Below, piece after piece: positions 5,737-14,491 of a stretch of 15,657 nt of DNA (the first letter of the stretch is position 1; every line of letters starts with the position of its first letter). The translations under genes were made by a program, and so were the position numbers. Source of the stretch: Bacteroidota bacterium (GTDB lineage: Bacteria; Bacteroidota; Bacteroidia; Bacteroidales; Prolixibacteraceae); NCBI GenBank assembly GCA_030632865.1, contig DAOVTY010000041.1, forward strand, positions 1 to 15,657, given 5' to 3'. Under the pieces are notes generated by a model. It had not been told where the DNA came from and searched no databases. It saw only the letters and a list, made by a program, of their open reading frames with translations.

Positions 5737-8208
5737 ATGCCAGAATTTTTTGTACAAGTAATATTGCCACTTTCGCTGCACGATTCGTTTACTTATAAAG
5801 TGCCCGAATCTATGCAATCGCAAATTAAACCGGGAGTGCGAGTGATTGTGCAATTTGGTCAGCGAAAATTATATGCGGCATTAGTTTATTCAATTTCACA
5901 CAAAAAACCAGATGACTTTGAGCCAAAGGAAATTCAGCAAATTTTAGATTATAATCCGATTGTACTTCCACAAAATTTTGAATTGTGGCAGTGGATTGCA
6001 AAGTATTACTGCTGTACTTTAGGTGATGTTTTCAGAGCCGCGTTGCCAACCGGCTTAAAGCTTGAAAGTAAATCTAAAATATTTCTAACTGGTGCCGAAA
6101 TAGAAACCCAAACTTCAGAAAAAGAGGATTTTATTATTCGTCAACTAGAACAAGATGTTACACTTTTGGTTGAACTTCAAAAAAAATTGGGGGCAAACTT
6201 TTCATATCCGTCACTAAAATCGCTACTCGCCAAAAACCTTATTTTTATTGAGGAAAGAGTAAGTGCAAAATACAAACCCAAAACAGAAACGTTTGTACGT
6301 TTTCATTCTAACATAAAAAATAATGCAACTCTCGAAATAAAAACGAATAAGTTGGGACGTGCAAAAAAACAGTTGGCACTGCTTTACCATTTTTGCCACA
6401 AAACAAAAGCATTCGAACCAAATCAAATTTCAATAATTCCAAAAAAGGAGTTATTCGAAAATACAAATTTCAATTCGGCCACTTTAAAAGAGTTGGTTAA
6501 AAAAGAGATTCTCGGGCAGTTTCAGAGACAAGTTTCTAGAATAGACAACGAAGAGATAAAACAGGTAAGTATTAATTTGTTAAACAAATATCAGGCAGAA
6601 GCTTTAAAACAAATAAAATCGACTTTCGAAACTAAACAGGTTGCACTAATACATGGAATTACGGCAAGCGGCAAAACCGAAATTTATATTCATCTGATTG
6701 ATGAGATAATTAAATCTGGACGACAAGCGCTTTATTTAGTACCTGAAATTGCATTAACTACCCAAATAATAAAGAGACTAAAAAATGTATTTGGGGAAAA
6801 AGTTGGTATTTACCATTCGAAACTTAACAGTCAGGAACGGGTTGAGATTTGGGAGAAAGTTCTTCTATTTCAAACAAAACCAGAAGATGGTTATCAAGTA
6901 ATTTTAGGTGCACGCTCATCGGTATTTCTTCCTTTTTCTAATTTAGGTTTTGTAATTGTAGATGAGGAACACGAGAACTCGTATAAACAATTCGACCCGG
7001 CACCGCGATACAATGCGCGCGACATGGCAGTTATTCTTGGTTATCAGAACAGTGCTAAAGTTTTACTGGGATCTGCAACACCATCGTTCGAAAGTTATTA
7101 TAATGCAATAAAAGAAAAGTACGGTTTAATCAATTTACTGAAACGCCACAACGATGTTGAGCTGCCCGAAATTATTGTTGCCGATGTAAAAAGGGCGTAT
7201 AAACGCAAGCAAATGCACTCAATACTTTCGCCCGAATTATTTGAGTTAATGGAGACAGCACTCGAAAAAAAAGAGCAGATAATTCTATTTCAAAATAGGC
7301 GCGGATACTCTCCTTTTGTAGAATGTTTTACTTGTGGGTGGATACCAAAATGCCAAAATTGCGATGTAAGTTTAACATATCATAAATATAAAAAACGACT
7401 TAGTTGTCATTACTGCGGATACAATCATCAGCTACATAATACTTGCGACGAATGTGGTTCTTCCGAAGTTAAAACACGTGGTTTTGGTACCGAAAAAATA
7501 GAGAGCGAATTGAAATCTTTGTTTAGAAATGCACGAATTGCGCGCATGGATTACGATACTACTAGAACTAAAAATGCCTTCGAAAAAATTGTAACAAATC
7601 TGGAAAACCGAAGAACCGATATTTTAGTTGGTACACAAATGGTTACGAAAGGGTTAGATTTTGAACATGTTAGTATTGTGGGAATTTTAAATGCCGACAA
7701 CCTTATTAATTTTCCAGATTTTAGGGCACACGAAAGAGCATACCAACTTATTTCGCAAGTTAGCGGCCGTGCCGGTAGAAAACATGGAATGGGGAAAGTA
7801 GTAATACAAACTTCGCAACCAGACCACCCAATAATTAAATTAATACAAAATCAGGATTATAATCAAACTCTACAATCGCAACTAGAAGAACGCCAGCTTT
7901 TTAAATACCCACCTTTTTATAAATTGATAAAAATTATTATAAAACATAAAAATATAGATACAGTAGAACGTGCCTCAACACAACTTGGCAACGAACTCAG
8001 AAAAAATAAAACATTCATTGTTTTAGGGCCCGAATTTCCGTTAGTAAGCAGAATACAACTTTGGCATCACAAAGAAATTTGGTTAAAAATTGACCGAAAA
8101 CAAAATCTCGACTACATAAAAGATTTTATCAGCAATTCAATAAAAACAGTAAAACACCTTCCGTCCAATAGTAGTTGCATGATAAATGTTGATGTTGACC
8201 CGTTATAA
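5737..8208 (+). CDS. priA: Primosomal protein N' (replication restart helicase PriA)
   Basis: PriA recognises stalled or collapsed forks, unwinds DNA 3'-to-5' and reloads the replisome. The 823-residue protein shows the full architecture. The N-terminal 3'-DNA-binding domain spans about residues 1-100 (VQVILPLSLHDSFTYKVP near the start). The SF2 helicase core has Walker A GITASGKTE at 307-315, VPEIALT near 335-341, DEEH at 409-412 and GSATPS at 445-450. The inserted zinc-binding module has eight cysteines at 530, 533, 539, 542, 557, 560, 570 and 573. The C-terminal helicase half has VGTQMVTKGLDFEHV and QVSGRAGR at 674-681. No essential motif is missing. Family members are about 730-830 residues long, so this is at the long end. 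The gap from ispH is 61 bp and holds a near-match -7 box (TACTTTTA, 5706-5713), so a separate promoter is possible but weakly supported. Confidence 0.96.
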   Translation: MPEFFVQVILPLSLHDSFTYKVPESMQSQIKPGVRVIVQFGQRKLYAALVYSISHKKPDDFEPKEIQQILDYNPIVLPQNFELWQWIAKYYCCTLGDVFRAALPTGLKLESKSKIFLTGAEIETQTSEKEDFIIRQLEQDVTLLVELQKKLGANFSYPSLKSLLAKNLIFIEERVSAKYKPKTETFVRFHSNIKNNATLEIKTNKLGRAKKQLALLYHFCHKTKAFEPNQISIIPKKELFENTNFNSATLKELVKKEILGQFQRQVSRIDNEEIKQVSINLLNKYQAEALKQIKSTFETKQVALIHGITASGKTEIYIHLIDEIIKSGRQALYLVPEIALTTQIIKRLKNVFGEKVGIYHSKLNSQERVEIWEKVLLFQTKPEDGYQVILGARSSVFLPFSNLGFVIVDEEHENSYKQFDPAPRYNARDMAVILGYQNSAKVLLGSATPSFESYYNAIKEKYGLINLLKRHNDVELPEIIVADVKRAYKRKQMHSILSPELFELMETALEKKEQIILFQNRRGYSPFVECFTCGWIPKCQNCDVSLTYHKYKKRLSCHYCGYNHQLHNTCDECGSSEVKTRGFGTEKIESELKSLFRNARIARMDYDTTRTKNAFEKIVTNLENRRTDILVGTQMVTKGLDFEHVSIVGILNADNLINFPDFRAHERAYQLISQVSGRAGRKHGMGKVVIQTSQPDHPIIKLIQNQDYNQTLQSQLEERQLFKYPPFYKLIKIIIKHKNIDTVERASTQLGNELRKNKTFIVLGPEFPLVSRIQLWHHKEIWLKIDRKQNLDYIKDFISNSIKTVKHLPSNSSCMINVDVDPL

Positions 8209-8253
8209 TTGGCTCACTATTTTATTAAATTTACAAAATTAAAATCCGAATTG

Positions 8254-9249
8254 GTGGATAATATTGAAATAAAACAAATATTCGAAAAGTACAGCAGAAT
8301 GCGCGCCATTGTTATTGGCGATGCAATGATTGATACTTACATGTGGGGTAAAGTTGATAGAATTTCACCTGAAGCTCCTGTACCAATAGTTTCTATTACA
8401 AAACGCGAAAATCGTTTAGGTGGAGCAGCCAATGTTTTGTTAAACTTACAAGCACTTGGTGCCACTCCCATTTTATTTTCGGTAATTGGGAACGACGAAA
8501 AAGGTAAAATATTCAAAAAACTTCTTGAGAAAAGAAAACTTTCCAGCGAAGGTATTTTGTTTGATTCGCAACGTATTACAACTGTTAAAAGTAGAATTAT
8601 AAGTAAGGGACAACATATTGCACGAGTTGACGAAGAGAACGTTGATTACATTAAATCGGACATGGAGCAAACATTGATTGCTGCTATTAAAAAGTTAATA
8701 GATAAAAAATTGATTGATGTAATTATTTTTGTTGATTACGACAAAGGAGTTATTACACCAACGCTTTTTAAAGAAATAAATAACCTTGCTCAGCAAAAAG
8801 GTATTCCAACAACAGTTGACCCCAAAAAACGCAATTTCCAGAGCTACAAAAATGTTTCACTCTTTAAACCAAACTTTAATGAGTTTGTTGATGGCACAGG
8901 AGTTCAGTTAAAAAAAGGCGATATAGAATTACTTAAAAAAACAGCCCTTGAATTTAAACAGAAACAAAATTTCAAGCTCATTTTTATAACACTTTCTGAG
9001 TTGGGAGTATTTATTAGCAACGGAGAAAAAGAACAATATTTTCCGGCGGTAATAAGATATATTGCAGATGTTTCTGGTGCGGGAGATACAGTAATTAGCG
9101 TGGCAAGTTTAGCATTGGCAGCAGGACTGAAACCCAAAATTATAGCATTAATATCGAATTTGGCAGGTGGATTAGTTTGCGAAAAGCTAGGCGTTGTACC
9201 TATCGACAAAAAACAGCTAATTAGAGAAATGCTATTGCAAAAAATATAA
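8254..9249 (+). CDS. rfaE1: PfkB-family kinase, probably heptose 7-phosphate kinase (RfaE1/HldE kinase-like)
   Basis: This is a ribokinase-fold sugar kinase. IGDAMIDTYMWGKVDRISPEAPVP is very close to the N-terminus of the HldE/RfaE kinase domain, followed by RLGGAANVLLNL and the C-terminal DVSGAGDTVIS, whose Asp (residue 277 from the chosen start) is the usual catalytic base. Such enzymes phosphorylate heptose 7-phosphate at C1 for ADP-heptose and lipopolysaccharide core synthesis. The adenylyltransferase domain of bifunctional HldE is absent, so this is the kinase part only (about 331 residues). The exact sugar is inferred. The start is uncertain: the frame opens at a TTG directly after the priA stop (8209), but homologues begin shortly before the IGD motif, so I favour the GTG at 8254. 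The TTG at 8251 is an alternative. It follows priA closely and is probably co-transcribed. Confidence 0.8.
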   Translation: MDNIEIKQIFEKYSRMRAIVIGDAMIDTYMWGKVDRISPEAPVPIVSITKRENRLGGAANVLLNLQALGATPILFSVIGNDEKGKIFKKLLEKRKLSSEGILFDSQRITTVKSRIISKGQHIARVDEENVDYIKSDMEQTLIAAIKKLIDKKLIDVIIFVDYDKGVITPTLFKEINNLAQQKGIPTTVDPKKRNFQSYKNVSLFKPNFNEFVDGTGVQLKKGDIELLKKTALEFKQKQNFKLIFITLSELGVFISNGEKEQYFPAVIRYIADVSGAGDTVISVASLALAAGLKPKIIALISNLAGGLVCEKLGVVPIDKKQLIREMLLQKI

Positions 9250-9336
9250 ACCACGCTTTCAGTTCAATTCCAGCCCATTAACATAAATTAATCGTTCCTA
9301 CTTAATAAAAATAATAAGAGGTTTATTGTAAAATGT

Positions 9337-9344
9337 TAACTTTG
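9337..9344 (+). promoter_or_regulatory. Putative -7 box upstream of the par operon
   Basis: TAACTTTG matches TAnnTTTG exactly and ends 26 nt before the parA ATG, in a 121-bp intergenic gap after the kinase gene. No TTTG is visible at the -33 distance. The position and gap support it as the start of the parAB transcript. Confidence 0.5.
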
Positions 9345-9370
9345 AAATCTTTAAAAATTAAGACGTACAT

Positions 9371-10174
9371 ATGGGAAAAATAATTTCGTTGGCAAACCAA
9401 AAAGGCGGAGTTGGTAAAACTACAACAACCATTAATCTTGCTGCCAGTCTTGCTGTTTTGGAACAAAAAATTTTGATTATAGATGCAGATCCACAGGCAA
9501 ATTCTACTTCAGGATTAGGGTTCGATGTTCGAAATGTACAGTCGAGTATTTACGAATGTATTATTGACGAAGTTGACGCGCAAAAAGTTATACTTAAAAC
9601 AGCAATCGACAATCTCGATTTAATTCCTTCGCACATCGATTTGGTAGGTGCCGAAATTGAAATGCTAAATCTTCCCAATAGAGAGAAAGTTCTTAAGAAT
9701 GCACTTGAAACTATTAAAAACGAGTACGACTTTATTTTTATAGACTGCTCGCCATCATTGGGGTTAATTACAGTTAATGCTTTAACAGCATCCGACTCGG
9801 TAATTATTCCCGTACAGTGTGAATATTTTGCTTTGGAAGGATTAGGAAAACTTTTGAATACCATTAAAATTATACAAAATCGATTAAATAAAGAACTTGC
9901 AATTGAGGGGTTTTTGTTAACCATGTTCGATGGCAGATTAAACCTTTCGAATCAGGTTTACGAAGAGGTAAAACATCATTTTCAGGATATGGTTTTTGAC
10001 ACTGTAATTCAGCGAAATGTAAAATTAAGCGAAGCTCCGAGTTACGGAAAACCTGCAATACTGTATGATGCAAGCTCTAAAGGCGCCATAAATTATATGA
10101 ATTTGGCACGCGAACTATTACAGAGAAATTCGATGACACAAATGTCGCAGGAAAAAAATGTAGTTATTAATTAA
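9371..10174 (+). CDS. parA: Chromosome-partitioning ATPase ParA (Soj)
   Basis: ParA is a deviant-Walker ATPase that forms ATP-dependent dimers on the nucleoid and moves ParB-parS complexes apart. The 267-residue protein has the deviant Walker A box KGGVGKTT at residues 11-18, with both the signature lysine (11) and the catalytic lysine (16). It also has the A' motif DADPQANST at 38-46, Walker B FIDCSPSLG at 123-131 and the late RNVKLSEAPSYGKP segment typical of chromosomal ParA/Soj. There is no N-terminal helix-turn-helix extension, so this is the short chromosomal type and not a plasmid P1/F-type ParA. parB begins 5 nt after its stop, confirming an operon. Confidence 0.95.
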   Translation: MGKIISLANQKGGVGKTTTTINLAASLAVLEQKILIIDADPQANSTSGLGFDVRNVQSSIYECIIDEVDAQKVILKTAIDNLDLIPSHIDLVGAEIEMLNLPNREKVLKNALETIKNEYDFIFIDCSPSLGLITVNALTASDSVIIPVQCEYFALEGLGKLLNTIKIIQNRLNKELAIEGFLLTMFDGRLNLSNQVYEEVKHHFQDMVFDTVIQRNVKLSEAPSYGKPAILYDASSKGAINYMNLARELLQRNSMTQMSQEKNVVIN

Positions 10175-10179
10175 TTATC

Positions 10180-11046
10180 ATGGCTAAAAGGAATGCACTC
10201 GGAAGAGGACTTGGGGCACTTATTACTGATGCAGATAAAATGCAAGATGGCTCAGGAATTAACGAAATTGAATTAAGTGAAATTGAGGTAAATCCTTTTC
10301 AACCACGATCGAATTTCGATGAAATATTGCTGAATGAATTGGCTGCTTCAATTCGCGAAATTGGATTAATTCAGCCTATAACTCTACGTAAAATTTCGAA
10401 AGATAAATACCAGATAATTGCTGGCGAACGAAGGTTTCGTGCGGCACAAATTGCTGGGTTAAGATCTATTCCGTCGTATATTAGGAAAGCTAAAGACGAC
10501 CGAATGCTAGAGATGGCTTTGATTGAAAATATTCAACGCGAAGATTTAGATGCCATAGAAATTGCTTTGAGTTACCAGCGGTTAATGGAAGAATTAGAGT
10601 TCACTCAAGAAGAACTCAGCACCCGAATTGGGAAACAACGTTCTACAATTGCCAACTATTTGCGCCTTTTAAAGTTACCTGCAATAATTCAAAAAGGGTT
10701 AATTGAAAAACAAATATCTATGGGACACGCCCGCGCCATAATTAATATTGATGAGCCGGAAACCCAAATTATGATATTCGAGCAAATTAGTAAACACGGA
10801 CTATCGGTTAGAAAAGTTGAAGAAATTGTTCGTGATTTTAACAATAGAGACGATCAAGAATTTTCATCAGCTAAAAAACAGAAATTCCCAAAAGAGTATC
10901 AGTCAATTAAAAAACAGTTAGATAAGATTTTCAAATCTCATATAGATTTCTCTGTAAACGAAAAAGGGAAAGGGAAAATTACCATCTCTTTTAAGTCGAA
11001 AAAAGAGTTGGAAAGAATTGTTAAAATAATTGAAAATCAGAAATAA
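10180..11046 (+). CDS. parB: Chromosome-partitioning protein ParB (Spo0J)
   Basis: ParB binds parS sites near the origin and spreads as a CTP-dependent clamp, giving ParA its cargo. The 288 residues start with the MAKRNALGRGLGALI leader that contacts ParA. The ParB/Srx nucleotide-binding domain follows, with NPFQPR at 38-43, the box GERRFRAA at 82-89 and ENIQRE at 116-121. A helix-turn-helix DNA-binding domain lies around 142-165 (TQEELSTRIGKQRSTIANYLRLL), and the charged C-terminus dimerises. The length is normal. It lies 5 nt after parA. No parS-like palindrome was found in this window, so the origin-proximal sites must lie elsewhere. Confidence 0.95.
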   Translation: MAKRNALGRGLGALITDADKMQDGSGINEIELSEIEVNPFQPRSNFDEILLNELAASIREIGLIQPITLRKISKDKYQIIAGERRFRAAQIAGLRSIPSYIRKAKDDRMLEMALIENIQREDLDAIEIALSYQRLMEELEFTQEELSTRIGKQRSTIANYLRLLKLPAIIQKGLIEKQISMGHARAIINIDEPETQIMIFEQISKHGLSVRKVEEIVRDFNNRDDQEFSSAKKQKFPKEYQSIKKQLDKIFKSHIDFSVNEKGKGKITISFKSKKELERIVKIIENQK

Positions 11047-11082
11047 AATCTAAACTTCGCAGTTAATATAACTGTAATATTC

Positions 11083-11090
11083 TATTTTTG
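11083..11090 (+). promoter_or_regulatory. Putative -7 box upstream of the DUF5683 gene
   Basis: TATTTTTG lies in the 60-bp gap after parB and ends 16 nt before the GTG start. It matches TAnnTTTG and could give DUF5683-mltD a promoter additional to the par promoter. No -33 box is seen. Confidence 0.4.
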
Positions 11091-11106
11091 CGCAAAATTC
11101 CGGAGT

Positions 11107-11730
11107 GTGAAAAATATCTGTAAAATATTTCTGCAAAATATATTATTAGCCCTTGTATTACTTTTAGTTACAAACGTAAAAGGACAAATACTTGAAACTG
11201 ATACAACCTTAATTAGCGAAGTGCCAGAGTTTGCAGAGGAGATTCATTCGCCAAAACAGGCTGCTATATACTCCGCAATTTTACCTGGATTAGGACAAGC
11301 TTATAATAAAAAATACTGGAAAATACCTATTATTTATGCTGGGTTTGGGGCTTTAGGTTATTTTATTAGTTGGAATAACAAAAACTACAAGGTTTTAAAA
11401 CTAGCGTACGGCGATCTTACCGACGACGATCCGAACACCGACTCTTATCTCGATTTAGATGCTGCACAGTATTACGATCTTGATAATGAATCGGAAAGAA
11501 GTCAATTTCAGACTGGGCTGAATAAGCAACAAGATTATTACAGAAGAAATAGGGATTTAATGATAATTAGCACAGCTGCATTTTACGCCCTTAATATAAT
11601 TGACGCAAGCGTTGATGCCCATCTTTTTGATTTTGATATTAGCGAAGACTTAACGTTTAATTGGCAGCCTGCCATGCAAAGTATGGACGACCAACTGATT
11701 TATGGGTTCAACTGCAAATTTAATTTTTAA
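11107..11730 (+). CDS. DUF5683 domain envelope protein
   Basis: The 207-residue protein begins at GTG (11107). No ATG is available before the signal peptide, whose hydrophobic stretch (LLALVLLLVT) ends near VKG|Q at residue 26. The conserved DUF5683 core is clear: PKQAAIYSAILPGLGQAYNKKYWKIPIIY from about residue 49, then hydrophobic GFGALGYFISWN, then a charged, Asp-rich and Tyr-rich stretch (100-145). It ends with IISTAAFYALNIIDASVDAHLFDFDIS. The two hydrophobic segments suggest membrane association. The biochemical function is unknown. In Bacteroidota this family recurs between parB and an mltD-like gene, exactly as here, so a role in the envelope linked to growth or division is a reasonable guess, but only a guess. 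The mltD-like gene starts 2 nt after its stop. Confidence 0.85.
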   Translation: MKNICKIFLQNILLALVLLLVTNVKGQILETDTTLISEVPEFAEEIHSPKQAAIYSAILPGLGQAYNKKYWKIPIIYAGFGALGYFISWNNKNYKVLKLAYGDLTDDDPNTDSYLDLDAAQYYDLDNESERSQFQTGLNKQQDYYRRNRDLMIISTAAFYALNIIDASVDAHLFDFDISEDLTFNWQPAMQSMDDQLIYGFNCKFNF

Positions 11731-11732
11731 AA

Positions 11733-13376
11733 ATGGCGAATAAAATTTTTGGACTACTTATAACCTCACTACTATTTACAATTCAATACGTTAATTCTCA
11801 GAATGCTTATACGGTTCTAACTTTTGAATCAGACAGCACATTTGTTGTTATTTCCGACACAATTGTTGAAACAAATACCAGAGAGTTTTATGAACGTTAC
11901 AATGAAACTCCCGATATTGACGATAACGTAAATATCGTTATTTCTGAACAGATGGACAACCTCTCTAATTCATTGCAAACTAAGAATTCGTTTAGGCTTG
12001 ATTCTTCAGAAGTAAAAACCAGCGAGTGGTATCCAAAAAACTTACCCGATTCGGTTTACATACAGAGGTTAATGGATGCAGAACAAGAACTCAATTTATC
12101 GTACAACAAAGTAGTTAATAACTATATTAAAATGTACTCTGAACGGAGACGAAACCAGGTTGAAATAATGCTTGGTCTCTCGGAATACTATTTCCCAATA
12201 TTTGAAGAAACGTTGGATAAATACAACATGCCACTGGAACTAAAATACCTTCCAATTATCGAATCAGCATTAAATCCGGTAGCGCGTTCGCGGGTTGGAG
12301 CAAGCGGGTTATGGCAATTTATGTATGCAACTGGGAAAAGTTTAGATCTCGAAATTACAACTTTTGTTGATGAACGTCGCGATCCGGTAAAATCGTCGGA
12401 TGCAGCTGCACGATATTTAAAAAAACTTTACGATACATACGACGACTGGCATTTAGCAATTGCGGCCTATAATTGCGGACCTGGAAATGTAAATCGCGCA
12501 ATCAGACGTTCAGGTGGCAAAAGAAATTACTGGGATATTTATTACCGCTTACCACGCGAAACACGTGGATATGTACCAGCATTTATTGCGGCATTGTATG
12601 CAATGGAATACCACAAAGAACATAATTTGGAGCCACGATTTCCTGAAATTCCACTTGAAACAGACACCGTTATAATAAATAAATACTTGCATTTCGAACA
12701 AATTGCTTCTACACTAAATATTGAAATAGAACAAATACGTGCTTTAAATCCAATGTACCGTCGCGATATAATACCTGCAAAAGCAAGTAAATCATATCCG
12801 CTTGTTCTTCCGCAAGAAAAAACATTAGATTTTATTGATAAAGACACAACAGTTTTTGCATTCGAACGTGAGAAGTATTTCCCAAATAATACATTAAAAG
12901 ACCCCACCGATAATTCTAGTAGCAATTTTATTCCGGTTGACGTAAAAGGGAAAGCTAAAGTAATTTATACAGTAAAATCTGGCGATAATGTTGGTTTTAT
13001 TTCATCGTGGTTTAAAGTGCGCTCATCAGATTTAAAATACTGGAATAATATAAACCGCGACCTGATTCGTGCCGGACAAAAACTAGCTATTTATGTTGCA
13101 GAAAAAGACAAAGCTAAGTATGCAAAAGTGAATACAATGTCGTTTTCGCAAAAACAGGCTATGATTGGAAAATCGACGACTCCAAAAGAAAAAACAGTTT
13201 CAAAACCATTGGATTCAAATTACGTTTATTACAAAGTAAGAAAAGGAGATACACTTTGGGAAATTTCGCAAAAATATGCCGGAATTAGTTCCAACGAAAT
13301 TATGCAGCTAAACAAGCTAAAAAATGAAAACAGCTTGTATATCGGGCAGCAATTAAAAATTAAAAAGAAATCGTAG
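11733..13376 (+). CDS. mltD: Membrane-bound lytic transglycosylase D-like, with LysM repeats
   Basis: This enzyme cleaves the glycan strand of peptidoglycan non-hydrolytically in the periplasm. The 547 residues start with a signal peptide (MANKIFGLLITSLLFTIQYVNSQ, cut near residue 22). The SLT/GH23 catalytic domain covers about 155-295. The catalytic Glu177 lies in LPIIESALNP, with SRVGASGLWQFM (186-197) and IAAYNCGPGNVNRAI (243-257), all canonical. A degenerate LysM-like segment lies near 316-360. Two clear C-terminal LysM domains, which bind peptidoglycan, span about 409-455 (YTVKSGDN) and 498-545 (YKVRKGDTLWEIS). There is no lipobox, unlike E. coli MltD, so attachment may be through LysM only. 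It is the last gene of the par cluster. In many Bacteroidota a relA/spoT gene follows, but here the next gene is on the other strand. Confidence 0.93.
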   Translation: MANKIFGLLITSLLFTIQYVNSQNAYTVLTFESDSTFVVISDTIVETNTREFYERYNETPDIDDNVNIVISEQMDNLSNSLQTKNSFRLDSSEVKTSEWYPKNLPDSVYIQRLMDAEQELNLSYNKVVNNYIKMYSERRRNQVEIMLGLSEYYFPIFEETLDKYNMPLELKYLPIIESALNPVARSRVGASGLWQFMYATGKSLDLEITTFVDERRDPVKSSDAAARYLKKLYDTYDDWHLAIAAYNCGPGNVNRAIRRSGGKRNYWDIYYRLPRETRGYVPAFIAALYAMEYHKEHNLEPRFPEIPLETDTVIINKYLHFEQIASTLNIEIEQIRALNPMYRRDIIPAKASKSYPLVLPQEKTLDFIDKDTTVFAFEREKYFPNNTLKDPTDNSSSNFIPVDVKGKAKVIYTVKSGDNVGFISSWFKVRSSDLKYWNNINRDLIRAGQKLAIYVAEKDKAKYAKVNTMSFSQKQAMIGKSTTPKEKTVSKPLDSNYVYYKVRKGDTLWEISQKYAGISSNEIMQLNKLKNENSLYIGQQLKIKKKS

Positions 13377-13487
13377 TTGACAGTTAAATTTTAACTAGAC
13401 ATTGCAGCAATCTTCAATTTATATAAGACACCTGTTCAACTTAATAAAAAATCTCTTCATTAATTTTCAGTAATTAAAGTATATGTC

Positions 13488-14468
13488 CTATTTCGGAAAA
13501 ATCTCTTTAAAATCGCTTTTCATACTTACAACATGCCACCCGTTTTTGTCAGCATCTTGAAATGCTTTTTCGGTTCCGTGCATATAAACGTACTCTCTTT
13601 CCTTATCGTCATGATGTACTAGAATTGCCATAGACGGACTATTGCCCGACAAAGTATATTCCATCATTTCGTAATCGCCATCGCTGTTGCCGGCTGCAAA
13701 AATAGGCTTACGTCCAATGTGCAGTTCAATATTTGTGGGTTTAATATGTTTGTCGTTTGCCGAATTTACTTTTCCGGTTCGAACCAGGTAATCTCCTTTT
13801 TCATCAGATTTATACTCCAGAACAACATTGCTTCCAATAACGTTTTCCATAGGAATATTATAAATCTCCTCTGAAACAGTTCGAAGAAAAGTAATTTCGC
13901 CACCGGTAACTATAAACACTTTAAAATTATTTGCATGAAGATAATGTACCAGTTCTACCATTGGAGAATAAACCATCTCTTTAAACGGTTTGTTGAACTT
14001 TCTGTCTTTATTGTTATTTAAAAAACTATGGCATGCATCGAAATAATCTTGCTGTAATTGTCCGTTATGAACGGCAAAAAGCTGACTAATCAGGTCGAAA
14101 GTATTGTAATCTTTCATCACCGCTAAATCTCCTTCAGCGAGTCCTTTGTATAGATTATTCTCCTCCCATTCAGGGTTCGAATTGTATTTGCTTTTTATGT
14201 AATCTATTTCGAATTCAATAGGAATATACAATGGTTTTTCATTCCAAAGTGTACCATCGTTATCGAAAACGGCGATGCGTTCTTTTACCGGAACAAAATC
14301 GGATGAGTTCTCATCGGTAACAGATTCAACAAAAGTAATTATTGATGTTTTTACTGAAGATTCATTCCACAATGATAAAGGGGAATCTACTGTTTCTGCT
14401 TTTTCGGGAACAGTACACGAAAAAAGAGTACCAGAAATTATGAATATAAAATGCAAGTATTTTTTCAT
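13488..14468 (-). CDS. HAD-superfamily phosphatase-like lipoprotein
   Basis: The 326-residue protein has a short signal peptide ending in the lipobox LFSC, so Cys18 should be lipidated and the enzyme is extracytoplasmic. HAD motif I is FDNDGTLW (nucleophile Asp69, general acid Asp71). Motif II is FIVTGG (Thr188). Motif III is likely supplied by a lysine in NDKHIKPTN (240-246), and motif IV is GNSDGDYEM (Asp263 and Asp265). The region between motifs I and II is a helical cap. This places it with the phosphoserine-phosphatase-like (PF12710) HAD hydrolases. Its substrate is unknown. It lies 81 bp downstream of the arylsulfatase gene on the same strand, separated by a hairpin (14492-14525). No TAnnTTTG box is visible in that gap, so it may depend on sulfatase transcription, which would suggest a joint role in releasing sulfate and phosphate groups. 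That link is inference. Confidence 0.85.
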   Translation of the reverse strand: MKKYLHFIFIISGTLFSCTVPEKAETVDSPLSLWNESSVKTSIITFVESVTDENSSDFVPVKERIAVFDNDGTLWNEKPLYIPIEFEIDYIKSKYNSNPEWEENNLYKGLAEGDLAVMKDYNTFDLISQLFAVHNGQLQQDYFDACHSFLNNNKDRKFNKPFKEMVYSPMVELVHYLHANNFKVFIVTGGEITFLRTVSEEIYNIPMENVIGSNVVLEYKSDEKGDYLVRTGKVNSANDKHIKPTNIELHIGRKPIFAAGNSDGDYEMMEYTLSGNSPSMAILVHHDDKEREYVYMHGTEKAFQDADKNGWHVVSMKSDFKEIFPK

Positions 14469-14491
14469 GATTTAGTATTTATTTGATTTTA

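Noticed and set aside
7475..7480. CACGTG core inside priA as a possible parS site
   Set aside because: The flanks do not form the expected TGTTTCACGTGAAACA-like palindrome. A core hexamer alone in coding sequence is not evidence.
12562..12567. Second CACGTG core inside the mltD-like gene as a possible parS site
   Set aside because: The bases on either side are not palindromic, and it encodes conserved residues of the transglycosylase domain.
13382..13396. AT-rich palindrome after the mltD-like gene as a terminator
   Set aside because: The 7-nt arms have a 1-nt centre, so no stable hairpin loop can form, and no T tract follows.
14275..14475. Short plus-strand open frame opposite the start of the HAD gene
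   Set aside because: It is antisense to the signal peptide and motif I region of a well-supported gene and has no family features.
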